A stretch of DNA of 64,000 nucleotides from an uncultured Ferrimonas sp. (GCF_947489035.1 NZ_CANLCI010000003.1:62001-126000), one strand, 5' to 3'. Numbered from the stretch's first letter, positions 26,360 through 36,087 are shown. Notes: generated from the letters alone by a model not told the origin. Made by a program: numbers and translations.

Positions 26360-27136
26360 ATGATGAAAAACATCGCTAAGTGGGGCTTCTTGTCACTGCT
26401 GTTCTTCTATCTGTATCTGCCAATTGTGGTGTTGGTGGCCAACTCCTTCAACAGCACCAAAAGTGGCATTCGTTGGGGTGAGTTCACCACCAAGTGGTAC
26501 AGTTCAATGTGGCACAACAGCAGCCTGATGGACGCGGCCATGAATTCGTTATTGGTTGCCGTTGTCGCCGCCACCGCCGCCACCATTATCGGTACCTTGG
26601 CTGCCGTTGCCCTGCACCGCTACCGCTTTCGCGGCAAGGCCGCACTGAACGGTATGTTATTTGTGGTGATGGCCTCACCAGACATCGTAATGGCCGTCTC
26701 GCTGCTGGCGCTGTTTGTGGCCCTAGGGATCAGTCTTGGTTTTTGGTCGTTACTGATCGCCCACATCACCTTTTGTCTGCCGTTTGTGGTGGTCAGCGTT
26801 TACAGTCGCCTTTCTGGTTTTGATCCTTTCTTGATTGAAGCCGCCCGCGATCTCGGCGCCAGCCAGTGGCGTATATTTTCAAAAATCTTGGTGCCGATGG
26901 CCTTTCCTGCCGTCGCGGCCGGTTGGTTGCTAAGCTTCACCTTGTCGCTGGATGATGTGATCATTAGTTCGTTTGTCACCGGACCAAGTTTTGAAATTTT
27001 GCCGTTGAAAGTGTTTTCAATGGTGAAAGTGGGCGTTAAGCCTGCGGTAAATGCGCTTGCTGCGCTGATGTTGGTGTTATCGCTGGTTATGGTCGCGATC
27101 TCACAATTTCTGTTAAAACAAAAACACAGCGCCTAA
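26360..27136 (+). CDS. potC: Polyamine ABC transporter permease PotC
   Basis: 258 residues from ATG 26360 (MMKNIAKWGF), chosen because it directly follows the potB stop with GAAGGA upstream; the frame opens earlier inside potB. Six membrane helices with the EAA loop IEAARDLGASQWRIFSKILV. FSLDDV-type motif TLSLDDVIISSFVTGPSF is characteristic of PotC. It forms the channel with PotB. Confidence 0.95.
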   Translation: MMKNIAKWGFLSLLFFYLYLPIVVLVANSFNSTKSGIRWGEFTTKWYSSMWHNSSLMDAAMNSLLVAVVAATAATIIGTLAAVALHRYRFRGKAALNGMLFVVMASPDIVMAVSLLALFVALGISLGFWSLLIAHITFCLPFVVVSVYSRLSGFDPFLIEAARDLGASQWRIFSKILVPMAFPAVAAGWLLSFTLSLDDVIISSFVTGPSFEILPLKVFSMVKVGVKPAVNALAALMLVLSLVMVAISQFLLKQKHSA

Positions 27137-27175
27137 GCACCCGTTAAGCGCTGCATAAAATACAAGGGTAATTTG

Positions 27176-28216
27176 ATGAACCACTTAAAATCTCTGTTGA
27201 TGGCTGCAGTACTGGCTTCTACTGCCTTTGCGGCCGCCGCCAAAGACGACGTACTGTATTTCTACAACTGGTCTGAATACATTCCGGAAGGCTTGCTGCA
27301 AGAGTTTGAGCAAGAGACCGGCATCAAGGTGATCTACACCACCTACGATTCAAACGAGATGATGTTCTCCAAAGTCGACCAACTGGGCGGCAAAGGCTAC
27401 GACATTGTGGTGCCTAGCACCTATTACGTGAAAAAAATGGCCGATGCTGGCTTATTGCAGCCGATCGATAAGTCGCAGCTGAGCAACTTCAAACACCTCG
27501 ACCAAGCCATGCTGGATAAAGCCTACGATCCGGCGAACACCTATTCCGTGCCCTACATCTGGGGCGCGACCGGCATTGGCATTCACACTGACGACATCGA
27601 TCCGGCCAGCATTACCTCTTGGCAAGATCTGTGGGATCCGAAGTGGCAGGGTCAACTGATGCTGATGAATGATCCACGGGAAGTGTTCCATATGGCGCTG
27701 CGGATTCTGGGTTACTCCAGCAACAGCACCGATCCTCAGCAGATTAAAGAAGCCTACGAGCTGCTGCGTAAGCTGATGCCAAATGCACTGACCTTTAACT
27801 CAGACAACCCAGGCAGCCCTTACGTGGCCGGTGATGTGTCGTTAGGAATGATCTGGAACGGCTCTACCTACGAAGCGCAAAAGGAAGATCCCGCCATCAG
27901 CATGATCTACCCAGCCGAAGGCGCCATTTTTTGGATGGATAACTTAGCCATTCCAGCCGGTGCTGAAAACGTAGCAGCCGCCCATAAGATGCTGAACTTC
28001 CTGCTGCGCCCTGAAGTGGCTGCACGGGTAAGCGCTGAAATTGGCTACCCTACCCCAAACAAATCAGCCAAAGCACTGATGGACCCAGATTTTGCCGGTA
28101 ACCCACTGGTGTTCCCACCGGCCGAAGTGATTGAAGCTGGTGAGTTCCAATCCGACGTTGGCGACGCCATCCAGCTTTACTCTGATTACTGGGATAAGCT
28201 GCGCGCTGGCATGTAA
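27176..28216 (+). CDS. potD: Periplasmic polyamine-binding protein PotD
   Basis: 346 residues from ATG 27176 (the preceding TTG is in frame but unlikely). A signal peptide ends near AFAAAA-KDD. The mature protein has the PotD opening VLYFYNWSEYIPEGLLQEFE, the YDIVVPSTYYV segment and DNLAIPAGAENVAAA, whose aromatic and acidic residues cradle the polyamine. It delivers substrate to PotB/PotC. Last gene of the operon, with a strong terminator. Confidence 0.95.
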   Translation: MNHLKSLLMAAVLASTAFAAAAKDDVLYFYNWSEYIPEGLLQEFEQETGIKVIYTTYDSNEMMFSKVDQLGGKGYDIVVPSTYYVKKMADAGLLQPIDKSQLSNFKHLDQAMLDKAYDPANTYSVPYIWGATGIGIHTDDIDPASITSWQDLWDPKWQGQLMLMNDPREVFHMALRILGYSSNSTDPQQIKEAYELLRKLMPNALTFNSDNPGSPYVAGDVSLGMIWNGSTYEAQKEDPAISMIYPAEGAIFWMDNLAIPAGAENVAAAHKMLNFLLRPEVAARVSAEIGYPTPNKSAKALMDPDFAGNPLVFPPAEVIEAGEFQSDVGDAIQLYSDYWDKLRAGM

Positions 28217-28230
28217 GCCTTCACGCTTTA

Positions 28231-28258
28231 AAAAGGGAGCCATAAGGCTCCCTTTTTT
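28231..28258 (+). terminator. Terminator after potD
   Basis: AAAAGGGAGCC, loop ATAA, GGCTCCC and T6. The same stem and loop recur in the terminator at 29443-29474. Confidence 0.93.
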
Positions 28259-28283
28259 GTCACTCGATTTCGACCTGACAACC

Positions 28284-28604
28284 TCAAATCATCGCCTGTT
28301 GCAGCGCAAGTTTAAACGCTTGCCCTTTCTCCGTCAGAAATGCCCGGCGCACTCGGTAATCCTTCGGATCATGGCGTAACTCAACCAAATGATACCCAAC
28401 CCGTTTGGGATCAACCTTATCAGCCAACAAACGCAAAGCACGGCTTGCGGTGGCTTTGGTTAACCCTGTCGCCTTCATCAGTTCGCTAGAGGAGATCCCT
28501 TCGTTGCGACAGACCATCACAAAGGCCCATAACTGATTGATGTTTAAATCTAAGTCAAACTGCTTAGCCGTGGTGGCAAGTTTCTCTACGCGTAACAGTT
28601 CCAT
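28284..28604 (-). CDS. MarR-family transcription regulator
   Basis: 106 residues from ATG 28604, with GGGA about eight bases upstream; the frame opens at 28664 without a better site. Winged helix-turn-helix: NQLWAFVMVCRNEGISSSEL then the recognition region TGLTKATASRALRLLAD, and a wing with RHDPKDYRVRRAFLTEKG. Ligand and target are unknown. It is shorter than typical MarR proteins (~140), with a reduced N-terminal dimer helix. It sits alone between potD and tRNA-Cys. Confidence 0.8.
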   Translation of the reverse strand: MELLRVEKLATTAKQFDLDLNINQLWAFVMVCRNEGISSSELMKATGLTKATASRALRLLADKVDPKRVGYHLVELRHDPKDYRVRRAFLTEKGQAFKLALQQAMI

Positions 28605-28764
28605 TGTGTCATCCCATCGGTTTAACCACGCGTAAAACCAAAACTCGCGCGTGATAGCGACCATTGTAATTTTGACGCAGCCTGACCAATGACGATGAGA
28701 TCACAGATCTCTTTCCACCAGCGGCTGCAGCAGAGCTAACTGAAAAGAGTTTGATTTGCATCAA

Positions 28765-28799
28765 AAACAAAAAAGGCTCAAACCGAAGTTTGAGCCTTT
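28765..28799 (-). terminator. Terminator of the tRNA-Cys transcript
   Basis: On the minus strand AAAGGCTCAAAC, loop TTCG, GTTTGAGCC, then T6-G-T5. UUCG tetraloop. Confidence 0.92.
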
Positions 28800-28809
28800 C
28801 TCGATAATG

Positions 28810-28883
28810 TGGAGGCGCGTCCCGGAGTCGAACCGAGGTCCACGGATTTGCAATCCGCTGCATAGCCACTCTGCCAACGCGCC
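28810..28883 (-). tRNA. tRNA-Cys (anticodon GCA)
   Basis: 74 nt on the minus strand: acceptor GGCGCGT pairs with ACGCGCC, the anticodon arm is GCGGA-TTGCAAA-TCCGT with GCA at 34-36, the T arm contains GGTTCGACTCC, and the 3' end is encoded TCCA. It closely matches E. coli tRNA-Cys. A single tRNA, with its own terminator. Confidence 0.97.
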
Positions 28884-29038
28884 AAATTTCATGTCGCAAT
28901 AGGCTGCGACCTGTTGCCTAAACAACGGAGCGCATTAAACCAGACTCACTGCTAAGCCGCAATATGAAATCGGCATCGAAACATGGGAAGTATGACTAAG
29001 CTCATGTTTTAAAATGTGATTGCTGAAATCATCAACAC

Positions 29039-29371
29039 TTAAAGGGCGAACTCCGTACGATACACCGACAGCGTTTGTGTCATGGTCTCTAGGCATTGCT
29101 GTTTAAGCTGCTCAGTGTCCGCCGGCTCAATCCCCTTGGCCGCATACTCTAACTGCATACTAACGTGCTGCAATGCCAGCGCCCCAAAAGTCGCCGCAGA
29201 GCCTTTCACCTTATGGGCTACCCCAGCCAGCTCGGTATGTTCGCAACCCGTTAACTCTGCGTGGCTGGCTTCGAGTTCTTCAACGAAAATCTGCAACAAC
29301 ATCGGCAGCATATCTTCACCGGCATCGGCGCCCATCTGCGCCACTTTGTTTTGATCCAATATCTCCGTCAC
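29039..29371 (-). CDS. Histidine phosphotransfer (Hpt) protein, LuxU-like
   Basis: 110 residues from GTG 29371, which has a perfect GGAGG at 7 nt; the frame runs back to 29437 without such a site. Four-helix Hpt domain with the phospho-accepting histidine in AHKVKGSAATFGA. The start MTEILDQNKVAQMG and the size parallel Vibrio LuxU (114 residues), a phosphorelay shuttle from hybrid kinases to a response regulator. No kinase or regulator gene is adjacent, so it must work in trans. It lies downstream of the aminotransferase gene, separated by a terminator. Confidence 0.8.
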   Translation of the reverse strand: MTEILDQNKVAQMGADAGEDMLPMLLQIFVEELEASHAELTGCEHTELAGVAHKVKGSAATFGALALQHVSMQLEYAAKGIEPADTEQLKQQCLETMTQTLSVYRTEFAL

Positions 29372-29442
29372 GATGATCCCTCCTTGAATCCATAGCTGGC
29401 CTAAGTGTTGTTGAGCTACGCCACCTTTGCCAGTCAAAAAGG

Positions 29443-29474
29443 CAATAAAAAGGGAGCCATAAGGCTCCCTATTG
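29443..29474 (-). terminator. Terminator after the aminotransferase gene
   Basis: On the minus strand CAATAGGGAGCC, loop TTAT, GGCTCCC and T5. Its stem-loop is the same as that after potD. Confidence 0.9.
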
Positions 29475-29489
29475 CCCGCAACAAACCGA

Positions 29490-30680
29490 TTAAGACACCG
29501 CTTTAATCGCCGCGATCAGATGCGGCAGATTGTCGTTGGTGATCCCCGCCACGTTGATGCGGCCAGAGCCAACGATGTAGATGGCGAACTCTTGTTTCAG
29601 TCGCGCTACTTGTTCTGGGGTTAAACCAGAGAAGCTGAACATGCCATTTTGCTGCTCAATAAAGCTGAAATCGCCTTCCACGCCAGACTGCTGTAACTGC
29701 TCCACTAAAGCGGTACGCATCAGCTTGATGCGTTCACGCATCTGGGCCAGTTCTTGTAACCACAAAGCGCGCAGCTGCTCGTCCGCCAAAACCGTGGCAA
29801 CCACTTCAGCGCCGTGGCTTGGTGGGTTGGAGTAGTTAGCGCGGATCACTCGCTTGATTTGCGACAATGCGCGCTCAGCGGCATCAGTATCAACGGCAAC
29901 AACGGTGACGGCGCCGATGCGCTCGTTGTATAAGCCAAAGTTTTTAGAAAACGAATTGGCGATGATCAGCTCACCCAACTGTTCGGCAAAACAGCGCAGA
30001 CCGGCGGCGTCTTCATCAACACCGGTGGCGAAGCCCTGATAAGCGAAGTCGAACAACGGCAACCAACCGTTGCTCTTGGCGCTGGCGGCCAACTGCTGCC
30101 ATTGCTCCAAGGTAGGATCGATGCCGCTTGGGTTGTGACAGCACGCGTGCAGTACCACTACGTCATTGGGCCCAAGAGCATCCAAATCGGCCAGCATGCC
30201 AGCAAAGTCGAGTCCTTTGGTTTCAGCGTTGTAATAGCGGTATTGATCGGTGTTTAATCCAGCCGTGTTGAAAATCTGCTTGTGGTTCGCCCAGCTTGGG
30301 TTCGAGATCCACACGGTTTTCTCGCCAAGGTTGGCTTTGATGAAATCGGCGGCGATGCGTAACGCACCGGTACCGCCCGGCGCCTGTGCAGCACGCACGC
30401 GGTCATCGCGAAGTACGGTATGTTCCGCACCAAACAGCAGTCCTTTGATCTGCTGACGGTAAGCGATGTGGCCATCGATCCCCAAATAGCTCTTGGTTTT
30501 CTGGCGTTCGAGGATCAGCGCTTCGGCTTGCTTAACGCACTTAAGGATCGGGGTTTGCCCTAAGTCATCCTTATAGACACCAACACCCAGGTTGATTTTG
30601 CCGTCGCGGCTGTCTGCTTTAAAGGATTCATTAAGACCGAGGATAGGATCGGCTGGGGCTAGTTTTATCTTCTCAAACAT
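29490..30680 (-). CDS. aspC: Aspartate/aromatic aminotransferase (AspC/TyrB family)
   Basis: 396-residue PLP enzyme of aminotransferase subgroup I. The PLP lysine lies in [17 protein letters not shown], the conserved HACCHNPSG loop and the arginine near the C-terminus ([10 protein letters not shown]) bind substrate carboxylates. It transfers amino groups between aspartate or aromatic amino acids and 2-oxoglutarate. AspC versus TyrB cannot be settled by eye; length and motif suit either. Monocistronic with a terminator. Confidence 0.92.
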   Translation of the reverse strand: MFEKIKLAPADPILGLNESFKADSRDGKINLGVGVYKDDLGQTPILKCVKQAEALILERQKTKSYLGIDGHIAYRQQIKGLLFGAEHTVLRDDRVRAAQAPGGTGALRIAADFIKANLGEKTVWISNPSWANHKQIFNTAGLNTDQYRYYNAETKGLDFAGMLADLDALGPNDVVVLHACCHNPSGIDPTLEQWQQLAASAKSNGWLPLFDFAYQGFATGVDEDAAGLRCFAEQLGELIIANSFSKNFGLYNERIGAVTVVAVDTDAAERALSQIKRVIRANYSNPPSHGAEVVATVLADEQLRALWLQELAQMRERIKLMRTALVEQLQQSGVEGDFSFIEQQNGMFSFSGLTPEQVARLKQEFAIYIVGSGRINVAGITNDNLPHLIAAIKAVS

Positions 30681-30750
30681 GGCTCTACAACTTCTGTGGG
30701 AATTCGCGATCGCTACTTTACCATCGCTATATTGCCAACGTTAATCAAAA

Positions 30751-31806
30751 TTACTGCCCCCGTCCGGTCATTTCAATAAAGCCATAACCGTTGTGGCTTC
30801 CGCTTACGGTAGCTGGCCCTTCCCAGTAGGTTGTGGTCAGTCGATTAAGCTGATCTTGACTGCGACTGATAACGGTAAGGTCAAGCTGCTTTGATGGCAC
30901 CATCACCTGCCACGACACAGGGTAACTGCCGTCATCGATTTGTACGGTTTGAAGTGGGCGCAGCTGAAATTGATCCGCATCGAGATGCTGGCTGTCGCCG
31001 TCGGCACTCATCCAGGTGGCTTCGCAATTACTTGGGTTGGAGCCACTGCCGCGCAAACAGAACAACATCAGGTTGTTGCCATCATCCAGATTAAGCGCCA
31101 GCCAATCCCAGCCGCTAAAACGCTGATCCAGCAACGCTGAAGACCACTCTCGATCAAGCCAAGCGGTGCCGGTGACCGCTAAGCGTTGGCCGGCGACAGT
31201 TAACGCCCCTGACAGCTGTAACCGGGGCAAGGTGTAGTAGTAAGACGCGAGACTGCCATCGCCGCTTTTATCGCTATAGCCATTATCGCCATGCAAAATG
31301 AGTGGTGAATCCGTTAGCAGCAGATCAAAGGCAACGATTTCATTGCCCGCCTGTAACGACAGTGGCTGATAGGACTCGCCAACACTGGCAAGACGCCAAT
31401 CATCGAGCCAGGCGGCAAATGGCTGCGACTCTACTCCCGCTTGGCCCGCACCGCGACCGAACCGCTCCCACGCTTGGTGCTTACCTTGGTGTTCCCACAT
31501 TAGGTGCGCCATATACCACTGGCCTTGCCACCAAGGGCCTTGTTCGCCTTGAGGGCCACGAAAACGAAACAGGGTGTATTGCAGCCCATGATGTTCACCG
31601 TTTTCGTCCGTTAGGTTCGCTGTGAGATACCACCATTCCAGGCCGTAATCGTTGTGCGGGCCGTGATCGAGGGGAAAGCTTATTGGGTAACCCGGCACCA
31701 CTTTGGTGCCCTCCTCCATGGCGTTATGATTGCTTGGGGGGGACTGGTAGCCAACCAGCACTAACACCGAAATTAGCACCACCGCGAAAAACAACACCCG
31801 AATCAT
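30751..31806 (-). CDS. attH: AttH-like (CrtC-fold) exported protein
   Basis: 351 residues. An N-terminal hydrophobic signal or anchor (VLFFAVVLISVLVLVGY) lacks a lipobox cysteine. The body has the AttH/CrtC lipocalin-like signature: FPLDHGPHNDYGLEWWYLTA, a YTLFRF strand, then WLDREWSS and WDWLALNL. Related domains act on lipids or carotenoids, but no catalytic role is established for AttH. It is the last gene of a three-gene operon with a LolD-like ATPase and an FtsX-type permease, overlapping the permease stop by 4 bp. Confidence 0.85.
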   Translation of the reverse strand: MIRVLFFAVVLISVLVLVGYQSPPSNHNAMEEGTKVVPGYPISFPLDHGPHNDYGLEWWYLTANLTDENGEHHGLQYTLFRFRGPQGEQGPWWQGQWYMAHLMWEHQGKHQAWERFGRGAGQAGVESQPFAAWLDDWRLASVGESYQPLSLQAGNEIVAFDLLLTDSPLILHGDNGYSDKSGDGSLASYYYTLPRLQLSGALTVAGQRLAVTGTAWLDREWSSALLDQRFSGWDWLALNLDDGNNLMLFCLRGSGSNPSNCEATWMSADGDSQHLDADQFQLRPLQTVQIDDGSYPVSWQVMVPSKQLDLTVISRSQDQLNRLTTTYWEGPATVSGSHNGYGFIEMTGRGQ

Positions 31807-34139
31807 ACTCGCTCTCCCGTGGCGTGACTGCTAGAGCGAGTTGGCATCAATGCGAGTGCTAACGACAGCCCCATTACGACTCCTATCCACAGCCACCATT
31901 GTCCTGCTAATGGGTAGATTGGCATGCTCCAACCGAAGGTCAGCGGATTAACCCGCGCCAACAGTTGCCAACCAAGCACCATTCCTAGCAGCGATGAAAA
32001 AGTTAACACAATAGAGAGGAGCAGCGTCAGTTGGCCGATCCGAGCAGCAAACAACTGCCGCGGTGTCATCCCCATGGTGGCCAGCAGCGCATTGGTTGGT
32101 GCCCATATCCGCCGCTGTGCCATTAGGCTGGCGAGCCAAGAGATCAACGCCACCGCCAGCGTTAACCACGCTAACGCATCGGTGATGGCGAAAGTACGGT
32201 TAAACATACTGCGAGCGGTTTTTAACAGATCTTGCTGCCAATGGATCGCCGCCGCAGGAATACCTAACGCTTCAAGTTGCAGCGCCAACGGCTGGCTATA
32301 ACCCATCTGCGCCGTTTTAAACCCCAACCCAAGCAGCGGCAGTTGCGGCATCACGCTTTCAGCAAAACTTCTCTCTAGGGTGATCTCCCAACTTGGATTG
32401 CCATAGTCGTAGTAGATCCCGGCAATGTCGCAGGTAATGGTGGCCGCTCCGCTGTGCACTGTAATGGACTCCCCCAGGCCTAATTGCCGTTGCAACGCCA
32501 TGGGCTCGTTGATTAGGCACTGGCCATCGCTGGCGGCTTGCCACCAATCAGTGCTGGCGTCCTTAAAGTGGAAGGTGTCGGTTGGCACCATTTGGGAATA
32601 CACCACTTTAATGGCAGTGGTGCGCCCTGCGCTCTCGCCTCGGCGTTGACTCAAGGTTTTTAGGTCGGTCAGTTGTTCCACTTGATTAAGCAACGGCTGC
32701 CATTGCGTCAGCTGTTGCGATGGCCCACGAATGTAAGCCACCGCAAACAAGCGTTGGTTCAGGTGTTGCTCTAACGCGATGGCGAAAGAACCGGTCAGGA
32801 TCCGAGTGGCGATGGCAGTGGCAAGCGCCAGCGAAATAGCGATAAGTGCCATGGTCAAACTGCCACGACTTTGACGCAGATCCGCTAAGCCCCAACTTAC
32901 CGTAACCGGCGCATTGGGCCATGCGCGCTGCAATCGTTTCACCACGCCATTAAGCAGCGTTGGGATCAGTAACATGGCCAGCAATAGCGTTAATGCCGAT
33001 AACAGCAGCGCTTGCAATTGACTGCTGGCATTAACCGTAAGCCACACCACCAGCGCCAACAGTGGCACTAACACCATAAATCGATACGGATAGAACCGTT
33101 GCCACGGGGTGATGGTACCCAGTAGCAGCAACGACAGCGTGAGTAACATCAAGCCACAGCAGTAAGCCCCATAAAGCCAGTGCCATTGGATCTCAAATAC
33201 CGATTCGGATTGGTATAAGGAAGTTAGCGTTAATTCAACTCCGGGACTGAGCCACTGCGCTAAGGTCACCCCCAACAGGCTACCGGTGATCCCGGCGAAG
33301 GCGCTCAGCAGCACTAACTCTAATGCGGTGATCTGAACCAGCTGGTTTTTGGTGATCCCCAGTTGCAGCAAGATCTGATAACGGTAGCGGCGGTGCCCAA
33401 CCAAACTGGCAAGCGCGTGATAGGCCAGTAATATGCCCACCAAAAAGCTTAATATCGCCAGCGCAGTGAGGTTCATACTGAAGGCGGCCAACAGCGGCTG
33501 TTGCTGTTGTTGTTGCTGATCTTGCGGTTGCAGTTGCCAATCGCTTTCCAGCTGATTTTGGAGCCATTGCTGTTGGCTGCTGCTAAGAGACGCGATCTCC
33601 AGATATGAGACCTTATCACCGCTACCCAATAGCCTTGCCGCTGGGGCAATGTCCATCCACAACCAACTGCCTAGCCCTGCCACGATTTTTAGCGCCGGTA
33701 TCGATTGCTGATCGGTGGTTGTGCCTAACTGTTGCGGTTGCCAGCCCAGTCGCTGTGCGGTTTGCTCGGTTGCGAGTGTGTGCCACTGGTTGTCGCCATT
33801 AACGCTGGGAAGAGATCGCCCCCTGACGGGCAACCAGTCACCATTGGCGTGTTGTAAGCGGCCAATTAATACTGGCTCGGCGGCGATGCCTTGCAAGCGT
33901 AGCTTGAGCCAAAACGCGTGCGGAATATGATAGCCAGGATTAAGAGAATGCACTCGATAGGCGGCGACCTTGCTACCGTTGCCTTCCGCTTCGCTAAAAC
34001 TGCTGGTGGCGGCGCGATTGAGTACCTCCACGCCACTAAGCAGCCCCGCCGCAAGCACCAAGCCTAATAACAACCAAGTATAAAGCAAGGCGTGATGGCG
34101 CCACTCTCCCAACCATAAACGCCACCACAGCTTATTCAT
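31803..34139 (-). CDS. attFG: FtsX-like ABC permease, AttF-AttG fusion type
   Basis: 778 residues from ATG 34139 ([20 protein letters not shown]); the frame opens at 34193 inside the ATPase gene. One N-terminal helix, a large periplasmic domain, three to four central helices (about 250-400), a second periplasmic domain and a C-terminal helix cluster: the two-half FtsX/MacB-like permease layout in one chain. In AttEFGH systems AttF and AttG may be separate. Probable role: moving a lipid or lipoprotein from the inner membrane; the substrate is unknown. Overlaps both neighbours (8 bp with attE, 4 bp with attH). Confidence 0.82.
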   Translation of the reverse strand: MNKLWWRLWLGEWRHHALLYTWLLLGLVLAAGLLSGVEVLNRAATSSFSEAEGNGSKVAAYRVHSLNPGYHIPHAFWLKLRLQGIAAEPVLIGRLQHANGDWLPVRGRSLPSVNGDNQWHTLATEQTAQRLGWQPQQLGTTTDQQSIPALKIVAGLGSWLWMDIAPAARLLGSGDKVSYLEIASLSSSQQQWLQNQLESDWQLQPQDQQQQQQQPLLAAFSMNLTALAILSFLVGILLAYHALASLVGHRRYRYQILLQLGITKNQLVQITALELVLLSAFAGITGSLLGVTLAQWLSPGVELTLTSLYQSESVFEIQWHWLYGAYCCGLMLLTLSLLLLGTITPWQRFYPYRFMVLVPLLALVVWLTVNASSQLQALLLSALTLLLAMLLIPTLLNGVVKRLQRAWPNAPVTVSWGLADLRQSRGSLTMALIAISLALATAIATRILTGSFAIALEQHLNQRLFAVAYIRGPSQQLTQWQPLLNQVEQLTDLKTLSQRRGESAGRTTAIKVVYSQMVPTDTFHFKDASTDWWQAASDGQCLINEPMALQRQLGLGESITVHSGAATITCDIAGIYYDYGNPSWEITLERSFAESVMPQLPLLGLGFKTAQMGYSQPLALQLEALGIPAAAIHWQQDLLKTARSMFNRTFAITDALAWLTLAVALISWLASLMAQRRIWAPTNALLATMGMTPRQLFAARIGQLTLLLSIVLTFSSLLGMVLGWQLLARVNPLTFGWSMPIYPLAGQWWLWIGVVMGLSLALALMPTRSSSHATGERV

Positions 34140-34806
34140 GGATGCTGTCCAGTGGCTGCAATTGGCCATTGCGCAAAAACCAGCGCTGTTCAAAGTTTTG
34201 GGCCAGTCCTTGACTGTGAGTCACCATCAGCAATGTCGCCCCCTGAGCCTGGGTCAGCTCTCGCAGCATCGTGGCAACGATCTGTGAGTTGCCTTCATCC
34301 AGGTTGCCGGTGGGTTCATCGGCCAGCACCAGCTGCGGCTGGTGGATCAACGCCCGGGCGATGGCAACACGTTGTTGTTCACCCCCAGACAGCTGCTGCG
34401 GGTAGCGATCTAACAACTTAGCGATGCCCAGATCGGCAGTGAGCGATTGGAATAGCTCGGGATCGCCAGTTAAACCCGCTAGCTTGTAGGTCAGTAGGAT
34501 GTTGTCACGAACCGTTAAGGTCGACAGAAGTTGGCAATCTTGAAACACCACCCCCTGTTTCCGTCGATGCAGAGCGCGCTCGGTCTCAGACAGAGCCGAT
34601 AACTCAGTATCACGGATCCAGATCTTGCCCTGCTGCAATGGGATCAGAGCGCCTATCAAGCGCAGCAGCGTGGTTTTGCCGGCACCGGAATCCCCAAGCA
34701 AGGCAATTTGACTGCCTTGTTTAAACTCGTGATTAAGGCCATCAAAGATAAGCCGTTGTTTGTCGCCATCGTTGCGGCTGAAGGTGAGCCGTTCAAGTCT
34801 AATCAT
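34132..34806 (-). CDS. attE: ABC transporter ATPase, LolD/AttE family
   Basis: 224 residues. Walker [14 protein letters not shown], signature [14 protein letters not shown], Walker [15 protein letters not shown] and H-loop MVTHSQGLA place it in the LolD/MacB/FtsE class of ATPases that drive FtsX-type permeases. It energises the downstream permease. First gene of the operon attE-attFG-attH; coupled translation with the permease is expected from the 8-bp overlap. Confidence 0.88.
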   Translation of the reverse strand: MIRLERLTFSRNDGDKQRLIFDGLNHEFKQGSQIALLGDSGAGKTTLLRLIGALIPLQQGKIWIRDTELSALSETERALHRRKQGVVFQDCQLLSTLTVRDNILLTYKLAGLTGDPELFQSLTADLGIAKLLDRYPQQLSGGEQQRVAIARALIHQPQLVLADEPTGNLDEGNSQIVATMLRELTQAQGATLLMVTHSQGLAQNFEQRWFLRNGQLQPLDSIHE

Positions 34807-34827
34807 AATTAGACTTTACGACACGAA

Positions 34828-36027
34828 TCAGCCATTTGGATCAGCGTAACGTCGTTCAGCAAAGATTAAGATATTTCGCGGGGTCAAATGGGCTGGGCAG
34901 AATCGAAAGATATCAACCCGATAGCCGTTTTCAGTTAAATATAAACCGCGATCCAAAACCAAATAAGCTTCGATTGCGGGTCGAAACAGTTGTCTGGCCA
35001 AGTCCAATCGACGCTGCCTTTGCCAACCGTGCTCACCAATCTGCTCTGCCTGTACAAGCAACTCATCGCTAACGGCATCAGCTACCGCCAATTGTGGTAG
35101 CGCCCAATGGATAAACCCAGCAAAGCCACTACTAAGCACCTGTTTACCGAACGACGGCAGACGCTTGTCGCTGTGGCCAAGCTGCGCCAATAACCACTGC
35201 AATCCCAATCGATAACTGACTTCAGTACCACGTAGGCGTTTTACCCGCTGCGGTGCCGTTGCGGTTTGCAGCACAGCGAGCCGAAGCTGATCCCGCGTTA
35301 ACTGCAGATCAAACTGCTTTGCTGTAGCTGACAGGGGCTGATAGCAACTGTTGTTGGTTAAATGGTAACAGCAAGGGCTGATCGCGAGCTGTTCGGTGCC
35401 TTTGCGAACACCAAGCTGCAACAAGGATACGTGCAGATCGCCACAAGCGTGTAATGCCACCGCCCGCTGCTCGGATTCAACATGACTCCCCGCCGCCGTA
35501 GTCAGTGCATCTTGGCAAACAAACTGTTGTTGATGGCCACTGCGCTGGGCTAATTCTGCTCCGGCATCACACAAGCTTTGATCGTATTCCAAGCTGGTGA
35601 TCTGGCACGCTTGCTGGCTGGCAAACATTCGCCCCAAATGCCCCTTGCCCGCGCACCACTCAAGTAACTTGCCACTATAGGGTGGGAGCGCCGCGACAAA
35701 GTGACTGATCTGCTCTAATTTCCGTCCAGGGATGTGAGCAAACTGGCGAGCTCGAATCGGGGTCGCCAAACTGTGCTGGCGCAAGTCGAAATCAGCAAGC
35801 GGTGATAACGATTTTAGCTCTGGGATCAGCTTGGCTGCATCATTAAGCAGCTGCTGTTGGGCGCCATCATATCGCTCAACCTGTTGCTCAGTTAACCCTA
35901 ACAACCACTGGCCTAACGGTGGATGCTGTTGCAGCCAACTTGGTTGGGGATTGAAGTAGGTTGATTCAATCCAGATCCCGCGATAGCGCTGTAGCAGTTG
36001 ATAAAGGGCTGTTAGGCGTTGCTGCAC
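34828..36027 (-). CDS. SAM-dependent methyltransferase of unclear substrate
   Basis: 399 residues. A Rossmann methyltransferase domain occupies about 100-260: motif I LLEWCAGKGHLGRMFA, motif II SLEYDQSL, then ALHACGDLHVSLL and the CCYH motif SPCCYHLTNN. The HACGDL plus SPCCYH pair is that of the Methyltransf_32/METTL25-like group. The C-terminal region has no match known to me. Lies 21 bp upstream of attE on the same strand, so it may lead that operon. Confidence 0.7.
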   Translation of the reverse strand: MQQRLTALYQLLQRYRGIWIESTYFNPQPSWLQQHPPLGQWLLGLTEQQVERYDGAQQQLLNDAAKLIPELKSLSPLADFDLRQHSLATPIRARQFAHIPGRKLEQISHFVAALPPYSGKLLEWCAGKGHLGRMFASQQACQITSLEYDQSLCDAGAELAQRSGHQQQFVCQDALTTAAGSHVESEQRAVALHACGDLHVSLLQLGVRKGTEQLAISPCCYHLTNNSCYQPLSATAKQFDLQLTRDQLRLAVLQTATAPQRVKRLRGTEVSYRLGLQWLLAQLGHSDKRLPSFGKQVLSSGFAGFIHWALPQLAVADAVSDELLVQAEQIGEHGWQRQRRLDLARQLFRPAIEAYLVLDRGLYLTENGYRVDIFRFCPAHLTPRNILIFAERRYADPNG

Positions 36028-36045
36028 ACCGCGCTCCTATGCAAA

Positions 36046-36074
36046 ACAAAAAGGCAGCTTACGCTGCCTTTGTT
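36046..36074 (-). terminator. Terminator after pssA
   Basis: On the minus strand AAAGGCAGC, loop GTAA, GCTGCC then T5. Confidence 0.9.
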
Positions 36075-36087
36075 AAAATGTACTTGA

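Noticed and set aside
28810..28883. tRNA-Cys as an integration target for the recombinases
   Set aside because: No duplicated tRNA 3' end or adjacent integrase is seen near 28.8 kb, and the recombinases are 25 kb away.
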